64,000 bases of DNA from Rhizophagus irregularis. Its lineage: Eukaryota > Glomeromycota > Glomeromycetes > Glomerales > Glomeraceae. Shown here one piece after another: positions 22,034 through 33,400 of the stretch (position 1 is its first letter; every line of letters begins with the position of its first letter). A program made the position numbers and the translations under genes. Location: contig NC_089439.1 of the NCBI RefSeq assembly GCF_026210795.1, forward strand, positions 2,976,001-3,040,000. Reading direction: 5' to 3'. Under the pieces are notes generated by a model. The model worked only from the letters and a program-made list of their open reading frames with translations. It was not told the origin of the DNA and ran no database searches.

Positions 22034-22584
22034 CCAGTTTTATAATTAAAGGTATTTTTCATTTTACACTTTTGGTTTCTTTGTTTTTCATATTTCATTT
22101 TTACTAACTTTCTTTTATTCTTTTCTTTGCATTTGTTATTTCATTTTTGCTCCATTTCTTTTGCTCTGTCTCTTTACCTATATCTTTTATTTCTTCCTTC
22201 TGCCCCATTTTATTCCTTTCGCTCTATTTCTTCACTATGTTCTTTTTATTTCTCCTAGTTTTGCGATCAAAAGTATATTATTTTCATTTGCTTTTAATTT
22301 TTTCTTTCGTTCTTTATATTTTGTTTTTATTAACTTTATTTTATCCTTTTTTTTACATTTACCATTTCATTTTTGCTATATTTTTTTCGCTACATTTTTT
22401 TGCACTATTTCTTTTATTTTTTCCTTTTGCCCCATTTTGTTCCTTTCACTCCATTTTTTCACTACGCTCTTTTCATTTTTCCTAATTTTACGATCAAAGG
22501 TATATTTTTTTATTTTGCTTTTAGTTTCTTCTTACACTTTTTATATTTCATTTTTACTAATTTACTTTATTTTATTCTTTTCTT

Positions 22585-22621
<37 letters not shown>

Positions 22622-23035
22622 TTGTCATTTCATTTTTGTTACATTTCTTTTCATCTCATTTCTTTTGCTCTAATCCTTTTGCTTTATTTTTTTCATTCCA
22701 TTTCTTTTAATTCCATTTCTTTCAATATATTCTTTTCATTCTGTTTTTTTCACTTTATTTTATTTTCATTTTCATTCCTTCCATTTTTATATTTCTTTTC
22801 TTTTTTTTTATTTCATCTTCTTTCATTTTATTCTATTCCATTTTCTTTATTTTCTTTTTCTTTCTTTCCTTTCATCTTTTTTCATCCTTCATCAATACTA
22901 TTATTTCTCATTGGTTTTCTTATTTTTTGTTGTTTTGTTTTATTATTTTCATTATACTTTATCACTTATGATTTTTTTTCACTATTATGCAACTTTTATA
23001 TTCTTTTCACAAGTTGCAAATAAATTTTATATCTC
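22034..23035 (+). repeat. T-rich tandem repeat, about 225-bp period
   Basis: Strong T excess on the plus strand over 1 kb. Three units can be aligned on TTTTRYRATYAAARGTAT at about 22040, 22260 and 22489 (spacing about 220-229 bp), each followed by CATTTTTACTAA, TTTCATTTTTGCT and CATTTCTTTTGCTC-like words. A (TA)n(TG)n microsatellite lies at 22579-22621. Open frames here code only for F, L, S and I and are composition artefacts. Confidence 0.75.
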
Positions 23036-23158
23036 TTTTTCTACTTTATTTTTCTTATCTTTTTTTGTTATTTACTACTAGTCCTGTTATAAAATCAACT
23101 TAAATTAATAAATAAACGTATATGATTCTAAAATTTAGTTTAACATTATAAGTTTAAT

Positions 23159-24771
23159 TAAGGTTACCTGCCGAAACTCATTTGGCCTGGTGCCGAAAGC
23201 CGAAACTCTTTTATTAGTGCCAAAACTGCCGAAATGCTGAAACGCCGAAACCTGCCGAAATGCCGAAACTGCTGAAACTATTTGCAAGTTTCAGCATAGT
23301 TTCGGCATAGCTAATACTAACATCTTGATATAGTTTCAGCATAATTTCGGCATTCTATAATAATTTTTTTTCATTAATTTAATTCCAATATATATATACG
23401 TAATTAAATATTTTATTATATTATTTATTTTATTGTAATAAACCAATTTTTATAAACAATGGTATACTATAAGAAACACACTCATTTCTTCGAAGCAATT
23501 AAATAAAACTTTCCATATAAAAAAGTCCGGTAAAAAAAAACAAAAAAAATAGAAGAAACGTTATAACGTTTCTTCAATATATTAAAAAAAAGATTCCTTC
23601 CCCTTCCTTAAGCTTACATACCAAGTATCTCAAGTTCGGGTTCTTCAAGTTCCTAGGAGTCCGGTAACCTAAAAAAACAGAAAAAAGAAACGTTAGTACG
23701 TTTCTTTAACACAACTTAAACACAGTACCCCCATATACTTACCGAAGACCAGTTCTTCCAGCTCGAGTCCAGTATCCTAAAAAACAGAAAAAAGAAACGT
23801 TAGTACGTTTCTTTAACACAATTAAACACAGTACCCCATATACTTACCAAAGATCTGTTCTTCCAAGTTCCTATGAGCCCGTAAACTAAAAAAAAACAGA
23901 AAAAAGAAATGTTAAGTACGTTTCTTTAACACAATTAAACACAGTACCCCATATACTTACCAAAGACCGGTTCTTCCAAGTTCCTAGGAGTCCAGTAACC
24001 TAAAAACAGAAAAAAGAAACATTAGTACGTTTCTTTAACACAATTAAACACAGTACCCCATATACTTACCGAAGACCGGTTCTTCCAAGTTCCTAGGAGT
24101 CCGGTAACCTAAAAAAACAGAAAAAAGAAACGTTAGTACGTTTCTTTAACACAATTAAACACAGTACCCCATATACTTACCAAAGACCAGTTCTTCCAAG
24201 TTCCTAGGAGTCCGGTAACCTAAAAAAACAGAAAAAAGAAATGTTAGTACGTTTCTTTAACACAATTTAAACACAGTACCCCATATACTTACCAAAGTCC
24301 GGGTTCTTTCAAGTTTCTAGAAGTCCGGTATCCTAAAAAATAAGAAAATAGAAACGTTTGTACGTTTCTTTAATACAATTCAAGAAAAAAATTAAAAAAA
24401 ATTAACGTTAGTAAAATATACTAACATTAAAATAAAGGGTGGGCGGGCGATCATAAAATTCAACGTTAAATTATCTTTTTAACGTTAAAAAAGTTTTTTT
24501 TAAAAAAAAATAACGATAACAGTTTAAAAAACCGTTTTAGATTATCAATGATCAGTTAAAAAACTGATCAGAGCTTAACTGAATTAAGAAATGCCAAAAC
24601 TATATGTATATCATATGATATACTGTGCCGAAACGCTGAAACAGTTTTGGCAGTTTTGGCAGTTTCGGCATTTTGGCATTTCGGCATTTTCAGTTGCTTG
24701 CCGAAACCTAGTTTCGGCAGTTTCGGCAGTTTCGGCATGCCGAAACTCCCTAGTTTCGGCAAGCAACCTTA
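23159..24771. mobile_element. Large hAT-like non-autonomous element, 8-bp TSD AGTTTAAT
   Basis: 1613 bp from TAAGGTTACCTGCCGAAACTC to AGTTTCGGCAAGCAACCTTA. Perfect duplication AGTTTAAT at 23151-23158 and 24772-24779. Both ends carry clusters of GCCGAAACT / AGTTTCGGC repeats over about 150-180 bp. The centre holds the hairpin array described separately. No transposase frame. It shares TIR and end words with the 244-bp MITEs, so it looks like a large member of the same family. Confidence 0.9.
23555..24370 (+). repeat. Eight-unit hairpin array, about 111-bp period
   Basis: Units start with the palindrome GAAACGTTAGTACGTTTC (variants) at about 23555, 23687, 23794, 23906, 24016, 24127, 24238 and 24351, giving spacings of 132, 107, 112, 110, 111, 111 and 113. 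Inner units also share CACAGTACCCCATATACTTACC, GACCRGTTCTTCCAAGTTCC and TAGGAGTCCGGTAACCT in that order. Middle units are nearly identical, outer ones diverged, as expected for an array growing by unequal exchange. Confidence 0.9.
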
Positions 24772-24977
24772 AGTTTAATATTGTTTTTATAGATTAACAT
24801 TGCATTTATAAATAAAACAATTTCGTTTATCTGATAAAATTTTTTGTGTAATAATTTATCTTTATATCACATAATCGTTTAATCACAGTAAATAAATTAC
24901 AAGCAAATTCACTATCAGTTAACATTTTTTTATATTCAAATGAAAAAAATTTGTAAATACATAATATTAAAATTTAC

Positions 24978-25235
24978 CAATTTTACTGGTAAAATTCACC
25001 TCTAATAAAATTCACTAGGAGGTGAATTTCACTCCTAGTAAGCGTTAAAATTGTCCTATTTTAAATATAATTTAAGTACTTGAACAACAAAAAACAAATA
25101 CATTAAAAGTATATTTTAAAAGTATTTTAGGCATATTTTTTAAATATATTATAAGTATATCATGAATTAAAATTAAATATATTTTAATAAAATTTTGAAT
25201 ATATTTTAAATATAAAACCTATTCATAAAAAGGAC
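24978..25235. repeat. Solo MULE4-family end
   Basis: GGTAAAATTCACCTC and AGGAGGTGAATTTCACTCC at 24989-25034 are followed by an arm in the orientation of the MULE4 right arm (AATTTAAGTACTTGAAC, AAGTATATCATGAATTAAAATT) up to about 25235. No transposase is attached. Confidence 0.6.
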
Positions 25236-25803
25236 TTAATAAATGTAAAAATGCTTATCAAACCTATTTTTTCAAAATTTTAGTTTAGTTAAAATTTAAT
25301 CTGAACCTATTTTTTATAATAAATTTAATTGTATAAACTATTTTTATGCTTTTTTAAAACTAATTATAATTTAAGAAAGTTTCAGATTTACCAATTTTTT
25401 TATTAAAAATAAAGTTTTTGAGTTTCAGATTTTTAAATTTTATTGTTAAATGAATTTTAAGAAGTAATGCTACAGTTAAGTGAGAATGATTATTGATTTA
25501 GACTTATTTCTGATGTAAGTATATAATAGAATTCTTTATATTTAACATAAAAATGACTAAAAAAAATTTATTAACTATGTTAAGAGGTAATAATTTTACA
25601 ATATAAAAAGATAAAAAATGGTTAGTAAAATTTCTAATAATGATTTATTGATATATAAAATGCTGATTTAACTTTATTCAACATGATTCATGTATTTATA
25701 GGATTTTTTAGTTTGAGTTTTTATAAATTAATTGTAAATTGTTGATCTTTATTATTATTATTTATCTTATAAAATAAAATTATTAAATATTTATTTTAAT
25801 TAT
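25236..25803. other. AT-rich spacer
   Basis: Nothing recognised. Confidence 0.5.
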
Positions 25804-25813
25804 CATAATTATA

Positions 25814-26451
25814 GGATCCCGGACATCACATATATAACTCACATTTGAGTTTTAGCAAATTCAATCAAAATTAGGTTAAACTCATAATTTTAGATAGAGC
25901 AAATTGATTGAAAATTAATTAATAGTCATAATTATGAGTTTTAGTAAATTGTATTGATTTTACAAAGTCATATTTTATATTTGAACAAATTGGTACTTTT
26001 TTTTAAATTTAACTTATCCTTTTTTTTTAACTTTATAAATAATATTTTTAAAAATATTAGTTTCGGGGTCCAGGTTATATTTTGGCCAAAATTAAGTATA
26101 ATTCCGGCCAAAATTAAGCATAATGCGGGCCAAAACCCGTCCGTTTAGTTTCGCAACATTTTATTTTTTAATAATTATTTATTTAATTTATTATTTTTAT
26201 TAATTATTATTTTATCTATAATCTACATATTTTAATTATAAAAATTGGCAGTTTAATTTATATTAATCATTTATTTTTTTATTGATAATAAAAGAAAAAA
26301 TCATTAACTCATATTTTGAGTTTTAGCAAATTAGTATAAATTTGAAATGTGATAATTTGATTTTTAGCAAATTAGGTCTATTTAGCAAGAGCAAAAAGTA
26401 CTTAAATTCATGCAGATCAGTTATGAGTTATATATGTGATGTCCGGGGTCC
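25814..26451. mobile_element. MITE, TIR GGAYCCCGGACATCAC, 10-bp TSD
   Basis: 638 bp, complete. Left end GGATCCCGGACATCACATAT and right end complement GGACCCCGGACATCACATAT extend over about 27 bp. Flanks are CATAATTATA (25804-25813) and TATAATTATA (26452-26461), a 10-bp duplication with one mismatch. Interior has repeated GGCCAAAATTAAG words and TTTTAGCAAATT near both ends. No coding capacity. Mutator-like elements make 9-11 bp duplications, so that superfamily is the best guess. Confidence 0.85.
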
Positions 26452-26580
26452 TATAATTATAGTTAACATTATGTGAAATAGAAAGTGCAAATTATTTTTT
26501 AATTTGAATTAAAATTGGATTTATTATAGAAAATGTATAATAATTACTATCTTTTAAAAGGTTTATAATTTCTAAAAAAG

Positions 26581-26989
26581 GGGGTCGTCTAAAGCGGAGT
26601 CAAATCACGTGATTCGATATAATATGAGTGAACTAATTTTTTTATGAATCAAGTTTAACATAAACTTGAAAATCATAAAATAAGTAGTATCTTACCCGCT
26701 ACTAGCTTAAGGTTAAAAGGTAGATTTTGAATACTGGTTTTCACTTTATATATTAGCAAAAGCTTTTTTGCTGATCATATCCAAAGATGGATAGACAAAA
26801 ATGAAAAGTCAAATAAATCGAAAACAGCATTCAAAACTCATTTTGTCATTCTAAGTAAACTTGCAGAAAGAGCCAAAATACACTTAGTATATATGTTTAA
26901 AAGGTCGTATATATATATTGCGAAAAATTTTATTTAGAAAATAAATTTTTTTCGAAGTCACGTGATTTGACTCCGCTTTAGACGTCCCC
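26581..26989. mobile_element. MITE with GGGGWCGTCTAAAGCGGAG ends, 8-bp TSD
   Basis: 409 bp. The ends GGGGTCGTCTAAAGCGGAGT and the complement of the right end GGGGACGTCTAAAGCGGAGT continue as inverted repeats through CAAATCACGTGA (about 32 bp, one or two mismatches). TAAAAAAG is repeated at 26573-26580 and 26990-26997. The 8-bp duplication is compatible with hAT. The arms contain the CACGTG E-box core. Confidence 0.85.
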
Positions 26990-27355
26990 TAAAAAAGGTC
27001 ATAAAATTAGTTCTAAATTTTTTAATAAAGTTCATTCCTCTGAATTTAACATTATACTTTTGAAATTTTTTTTTGAATCTAAATCAAATTATGATTCTAA
27101 TGTTTGATTCATGATATGGTGTAATTTGATTATTTCTGAAGAATAAAAATGTATTTTGTGAATAACTTTTTTTTATTTTGATTAGGGCAATGAGAACTAT
27201 TGATTAAAAAAAAATCATTAAAATTAAATTACTAAATTTGAGATAATTATTTTTTAGGTCAAATCAAGTTCAAATCAAATCCGAATTGAATCAAATTTTA
27301 GAGAAAAAATTTGATTCATACGGAATACTATATTTGAATAAGTAGTTAAAATTCA

Positions 27356-27650
27356 GGACCCCGGATATCTAATATAAAGGTCATAATGGACTTTTGGCCA
27401 AAAACACCCCTTTTTGCTGAAACTCAAAAAATCGTTTTTTGTAAATATCTCAGCATCTAGTAATTCAATTTTAATGAACTTTTTTTTATTTTGTAGCCCT
27501 CATTTAGCTCTACAATTTAAAAAAATGTTCATCAAAATTGGACCACTGGATGCCGAGATATTTACAAAAAACGATTTTTTAAGCCCCTGAAAAATGGGCC
27601 AATCTGCCGAAAGTGTGACTTATGACCTGTTTTGGAGATATCCGGGGTCC
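27356..27650. mobile_element. MITE, TIR GGACCCCGGATATCT, 10-bp TSD
   Basis: 295 bp, ends GGACCCCGGATATCTAATAT and, on the right, GGAGATATCCGGGGTCC. Perfect 10-bp duplication TTAAAATTCA at 27346-27355 and 27651-27660. An inner fold-back (CGTTTTTTGTAAATATCTC and its complement) brackets the centre. Ends and duplication length match the 25814 element. Confidence 0.9.
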
Positions 27651-27917
27651 TTAAAATTCAAATATAAAAATTAAAAATAAAGTTTAAAATTAATAAATAA
27701 ATATAAATCATATAATATAATAATATATTAATATATTACAGCTAATTGTAAAATTGTACAATTATCTTATAATTTTTCAATTTTTTAATTTAATATTTTT
27801 GATTTTTTAAAAATCAGTAAAAATTAAATTTAGAGGATTTTTTTTTAATAATCATATAAACCATTTTTTCCAAGAAATTATCAGTAACTTTTTCATTGAA
27901 AAATAGCTTCTGATACT
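27651..27917. other. AT-rich spacer
   Basis: Contains a weak, diverged match to the arm of the 14574 fold-back MITE near 27735-27830; nothing else. Confidence 0.35.
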
Positions 27918-28345
27918 AACAACAGATCACAAGTTGACTATTTAAAAGTCAAACAACTTATTAATAACCTTGGAGATAGTTTTTTTCTTAAATTTTTAAA
28001 GGTTGGCTTAAATGTATATAAAGCTGACAATATAAGTGAAGCACATATAGTAGATACCATTAAACTTATTAGCAAAGAAAATTTAGCTTCTTATAAAGTT
28101 TTTTTTATAGAGTTCTAAAATATTTTCGCAATCTTTAAAGTAAAAAATCTTAACAAATTTTTTCATATTCTCAACATTTTCAGCTTTTAATTGGTCAGAA
28201 AGTTAATGAAATTTGGAAAGAAAGTTTGTTGATATCATCACAACAATCCAATTATACGTCCAGTTTCACAGAAAATGTCTTGATGGATATAAAAATTTTT
28301 GCTTATAATAAGTACTAATCACCAATTGATATAGAAGTAATATAA
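27918..28345 (+). pseudogene. Unknown coding relic
   Basis: One frame is open for about 65 codons from 27918 (reads DYLKVKQLINNLGDSFF and later EAHIVDTIKLISKENL) to a stop near 28118. A further open stretch in the region 28170-28315 (LLIGQKVNEIWKESLL) could be a second exon after a TTTTCAG acceptor. The amino-acid mix is protein-like, but no ATG start, no domain and several later stops are seen. Most likely a decayed gene of unknown type. Confidence 0.3.
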
Positions 28346-30439
28346 ATTGAAAAGAAAGTAGCACAAATCAAAGTGTTATCTGTAACTCTTAAAGTAAATG
28401 CCACTCCTTTTACTTCTAAAGAAAAGCTACTAAGCAAGTTTTTATACAGAAATAGTTAAACAGGACTCAAATAGTGACTTCAGTAGATTGAATTCACCTT
28501 CTAAAACTAGCTTGACTAGTACTAATCATAAGACTTCTAAGAAACAACTAGTTATACTAGCACCCAAAACTATTAATACTATGATAACTGGATACAAATC
28601 TGGAGATAGAAGTTATGTTTGTAAAATTACAGTCTATGACATTCTCTTCAGATAGATTCAACTTAATATACTTAATTACTTAAAAGTCTGAAATTAAGTG
28701 ATTGTGATTAAATTTAAATTGTAACAGAAATACATTACTATTATCGTATCAGTAAACTTTAACAAAGCAGTATTAGATTTATGAAATAGTAGAGCTTAAA
28801 TTGCTCTACTTGAAAGTTTACCTATACAATAGTTTTTGGCTAACTAGGATTTTAAGTAAAGAAAAAAATGAGAAAGATTTCAGGTAGTGTTGATAAGAGT
28901 TCTTGCTTCTACCACTATTGCATTTTTATATTCAAATAATTCTACTCATTCTATATTTATATCCACAGGATATAAAGCATTTAAATTAATTCAAAATAGA
29001 GGCTACTTATTATGAATCATAGGCTAATTTGGATAAAATCATTGGTAAGGCTTTTAGCTTGAATAAATATACTGGTGATTGGAAAAGGTATTATACTTCT
29101 AACTTAAAACAAAGAAAAAACTGCCATCAGAAGCTTTTTACATTCCTTTTTTGTTTTCAATATTTTTATAATAATAATATGGTCTATATTAGAGTTAATT
29201 TTGTAATTTATTAAGCGTAAATTACAGTATATAGGGACTATAAGGATCCATATTTGTATAGCTTTATAACTGCCCAACTGTGTATACATAGGGTTTCTAA
29301 ATGTAATGACAAGTAGTTTATTTTGTATAAATAGTCTAGGTAGCTTGCTTATATATGTTCTGTACGTATATTTGTAATAGCTTTGACTTGTTCTTAATAA
29401 AAAGTATATATAATATATTTTTATTTTATCTTTTAACAGAATTTAGCATATTAATCTATAACTATTTATTTTAAGTTAAAGATGATATTCCTATTTTTTA
29501 ATTTAAAAACATTCATATAATCAATAAATTTAGCCAATTAAAACACTTAATATTATATTTAATTTTTATTTATATTTTATTTTATATTTGATTTTATTAT
29601 TTTTTATATTATCTGATAATTAATATATAAATATATTATCTAATTTAAAATATTTTGTTTTTTTCATTATATAATCCGGTCAAATAATTATATATAGATA
29701 TACCAAAAAAGTAATTGATTTACTATGTTTATTATTAATTATCATTAATACAATTTAGCTATTTAATAACATTAAAAAGTTAAATTTGTGGCGATAACTG
29801 AATAAGATTCAAGATTATATTGTGTCTATATTAGGTACTATTGTTTGTAGTGTTATGTAGTACTATTGTGTACTTGTGGCTATCGTGGCGACTCATGTGG
29901 CTGTTCTGTATTAGTATAAGCATATGAATAATGTAGAACAATAGTACCTTTTGAACAAAGACTGGCATTATAAGCTAAAATTTAATAATGATAAAATAAA
30001 CCTTTACACTATCTATTGATCAAATATTCGCATATTCCGCATGAAAATTGTAAAAAAAATGCCATACATGGAAAACAGTGCAACGAACTGTTTGTGCCAA
30101 CTGCCAAACCGCCTAAACCTCACCTATCTCGCTTGCAATAAGCTTCTTCTATGCCGAGTCCTTTGTGATTTATGGCCTTGCAAATTTTTGCATTCCAATA
30201 TGTTTTTACCTGTCATTAATTTAAACTATTAGTTTTTTGATTTAAAATTTTTACCATCTGCTCTTCAATTTTGTAAATATTTTCAATTTTGGTCTTTTAA
30301 ACAATTCCGCCAATTGTAATTTTTTTGAATTCTTTTTAAGTCCCATACATTTAACTTCATCTGGTTTATTAGTTTGGGCTTTTAGGCCCGCTGTCTTATT
30401 TTTTTTTACATAAATACTTTGTTATAAAACAAAGTCATC
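28346..30439. other. Intergenic DNA upstream of the kinesin gene
   Basis: No repeat with clear edges and no coding frame of note (29029-29289 frames on both strands are short and AT-biased). The last part, 29400-30439, should contain the kinesin promoter and 5' UTR; T-rich tracts are present at 30390-30420, but I cannot name a specific site. Confidence 0.45.
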
Positions 30440-33400
30440 ATGGGAGGTGGAAATATTAAAGTAGTTGTTCGATGTCGACCTTTGAATTCTAGAGGTAAAT
30501 AAAATTAGGGTGCATTTATACATTTGAGAATTTTATTTATATTTTTATTCTTTGACGATTTAATTAGAAATTGCCCGGGGGGCAAAATGTCTCATTAGAA
30601 TGGAGGGAAATCAAACGTTTATTACCAGGCCAGATTCAAATGACCCTGGAAATTCTAAAGCTGCTAAACGAGATGGTGTTGAAGATGTGAAATCGTTTAC
30701 GTTTGATAAATCATATTGGTCTTTTGATAAGAATGATCCAAATTATGCCACCCAAGCAATGTTATATAACGATCTCGGTGAAGAACTTCTCGACCACGCT
30801 TTTGAAGGGTACAATACATGTATTTTTGCCTGTAAGTCGCTACACAATTTATTAAATTTAGTCAAAAATTCTGTTTTGAATAAACATAATAACTATCATT
30901 GAATTTATACTTTAGACGGTCAAACTGGCGCAGGGAAATCTTATTCTATGGTGTGTACTGTAAAATATTACATGCATAAGTAAAAAACTTTTATTAATTT
31001 TTCTAATATTACATGAAAAGATGGGTTATGGAGAAGAGAAAGGCATTATACCTCTCACCTGTTGTGAATTATTTAACCGCATAAATAATAACCAAGATCC
31101 TAATCTCACATATCAAGTACAAGTCTCTTATATTGAAATTTACAATGAGCGGGTTAGAGACTTATTAAACCCTAAAAACAAAGGCAATCTTAAAGTCAGA
31201 GAACATCCGGCTTTAGGTCCATATGTAGAAGATTTGTCAAAGCTAATAGTTAACTCTTTTAATGATATTGAGAATTTAATGGACGAGGGTAACAAGGTAA
31301 AATTTGAAATCATTTAATGATATGAATAATTTTAAGTACCTAAAAATTATGAATTATTAGGCGAGAACAGTAGCTGCAACAAATATGAATGAAACATCAA
31401 GTCGGTCGCATGCTGTATTTACCTTATTAGTAACACAGAAAAGGCATGACACTCAAACAAATATGGATACTGAGAAAGTAGCTCGCATTAGGTAAATTAA
31501 TTTTATATATATTTTTATTTTAATTCATTTAAATTATTAACGTTTTCATAAATTGTATATTAGTCTTGTGGATTTGGCTGGTTCAGAACGTGCTAATTCA
31601 ACTGGTGCAACTGGAACTCGGCTAAAAGAAGGAGCAAACATCAACAAATCACTAACAACATTGGGTAAAGTTATTGCCTCTTTAGCTGAACAGTCGTCTG
31701 GCGATAAAAAAAAGGGCAAGAAAGAAGTTTTTGTCCCATATAGAGATTCTGTATGTTATTTTCATAACTAATGATCTAATTTGTCGTTGAGAATTTTTAT
31801 TTAACTATATTAATGCATGTTTTTTTAATCAAATTTAAATATGATACATTCAGGTTTTAACTTGGTTGTTGAAAGACAGTTTAGGTGGTAACTCTAAAAC
31901 CGCCATGATTGCTGCCATTTCTGCAGCTGATTATGATGAAACGCTTAGTACCTTACGTTACGCTGATGCGGCTAAACGTATTAAGAACAAAGCTGTTGTT
32001 AACGAAGATCCCAATGCAAGACTCATTCGTGAACTCAAAGAAGAATTACAGATGTTGCGTAGTAAACTTGGCGGCGATGCCTCTTATGATTCAAGTGAAC
32101 CTTATGATCCCAGTGTTCCTCCTTCTCAACAAGTTGTTGTACTTCAGGATAAAAACGGAAATACTATAAAGAAGACAAAAGAGGAATTAATCGATCAAAT
32201 TCAAGCTTCTGAAAAATTAATGGATGAAGTTAATGAATCTTGGGCGGAAAAAATACGAAAAACCGAAGAAATCCAAAAAGAACGTGAAAAGACATTGGAA
32301 GAACTTGGTATTATGGTTGAAAAGAATGCTGTTGGCGTACATCCTCCTAAGAAAGTACCGCATCTTGTCAATCTCAATGAGGATCCTCTCATGTCAGAAT
32401 GCTTAGTTTACCAAATAAAACCTGGAAAAACACGAATTGGTCGTCTAGAGTCTGATACTCATTCTGATATACGTTTAAGTGGTGAGAATATAATAGATGA
32501 GCATTGTTATTTTGAAAATATAGATGGAGTTGTTACGCTGTATCCTCACGAAGACAGTACGACAATGGTAAATGGCATGCGTATAAATAAACCAAAAAAA
32601 TTGAAATCCGGGTTTCGTATCATTCTTGGAGATTTCCATGTGTTCCGTTTTAATAATCCTGAAGAAGTTAGGCGCGAACGAGCGAAATCGAAACAACTCA
32701 GCATAAGTATTAGTGGACCAATAACTCCAAATGGAAATGGAGAGGATAGCGCTAAAGCACCAGATTCTCCTACATCTACAGCTTCTTTGATGTCAGAAGC
32801 GGTCATAGATTGGAACTATGCAAGGAGAGAAGTAGCAATTAATTGTTTAAACTCTGGAACTGATACTAACTTAAATACGCTCGGGACTTTACCAGATGAA
32901 TATTTACATAGGTTGATGGATGATCTCAAAAAAATTCAAAGTGCTCGGAGAACTCGACCTGATAGTAGAAGTAGTGATTTTGATGATAGCTCTAATGATG
33001 AAATATACTCCCAGGATATACCAGCTGAATTAGAAAATAAACTTAAAGTAGTTAAGGATGAAATGCAGCAACAACTTGATTTGCAAAAACAGGAATATAG
33101 GGAGAAGTTAGATGAATTAGAAAAATCAACCCTTGAAGCTGATGAATTAAAAGCCGAGAAAGCGCAATTACAAGAAAAACTTGACATGATTCAAAAAGAA
33201 ATGCAAATGATTCAAGCTCAGGATCAACGCAAAGAGAAAAGATCGTCTCATACTCCCCATGAAGGATACAACTCAGCGCCTGATCCTCCTTATACTGAAG
33301 AAGAATTACGTTTAATTCATATGGCCCTCAAGAAATGGAAACGTCAGAGATTCGTACAAATGGCCGAAACAATTCTTAGTAATGCAGTAATATTGAAAGA

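Noticed and set aside
22147..23023. Long overlapping open frames coding for F/L/S-rich, seemingly multi-pass membrane proteins
   Set aside because: They arise from T-rich tandem DNA in all three frames; no start context, domain or codon signal supports a gene.
23555..24370. CRISPR-like array of regularly spaced palindromic units
   Set aside because: The whole 111-bp unit is conserved, there are no variable spacers, and the context is eukaryotic with the array inside a hAT-like element.
24568..24797. Periodic MPKLPKL-type peptide encoded at 24568-24762 and its opposite frame
   Set aside because: These frames are the GCCGAAACT terminal repeats of the hAT-like element and not a gene.
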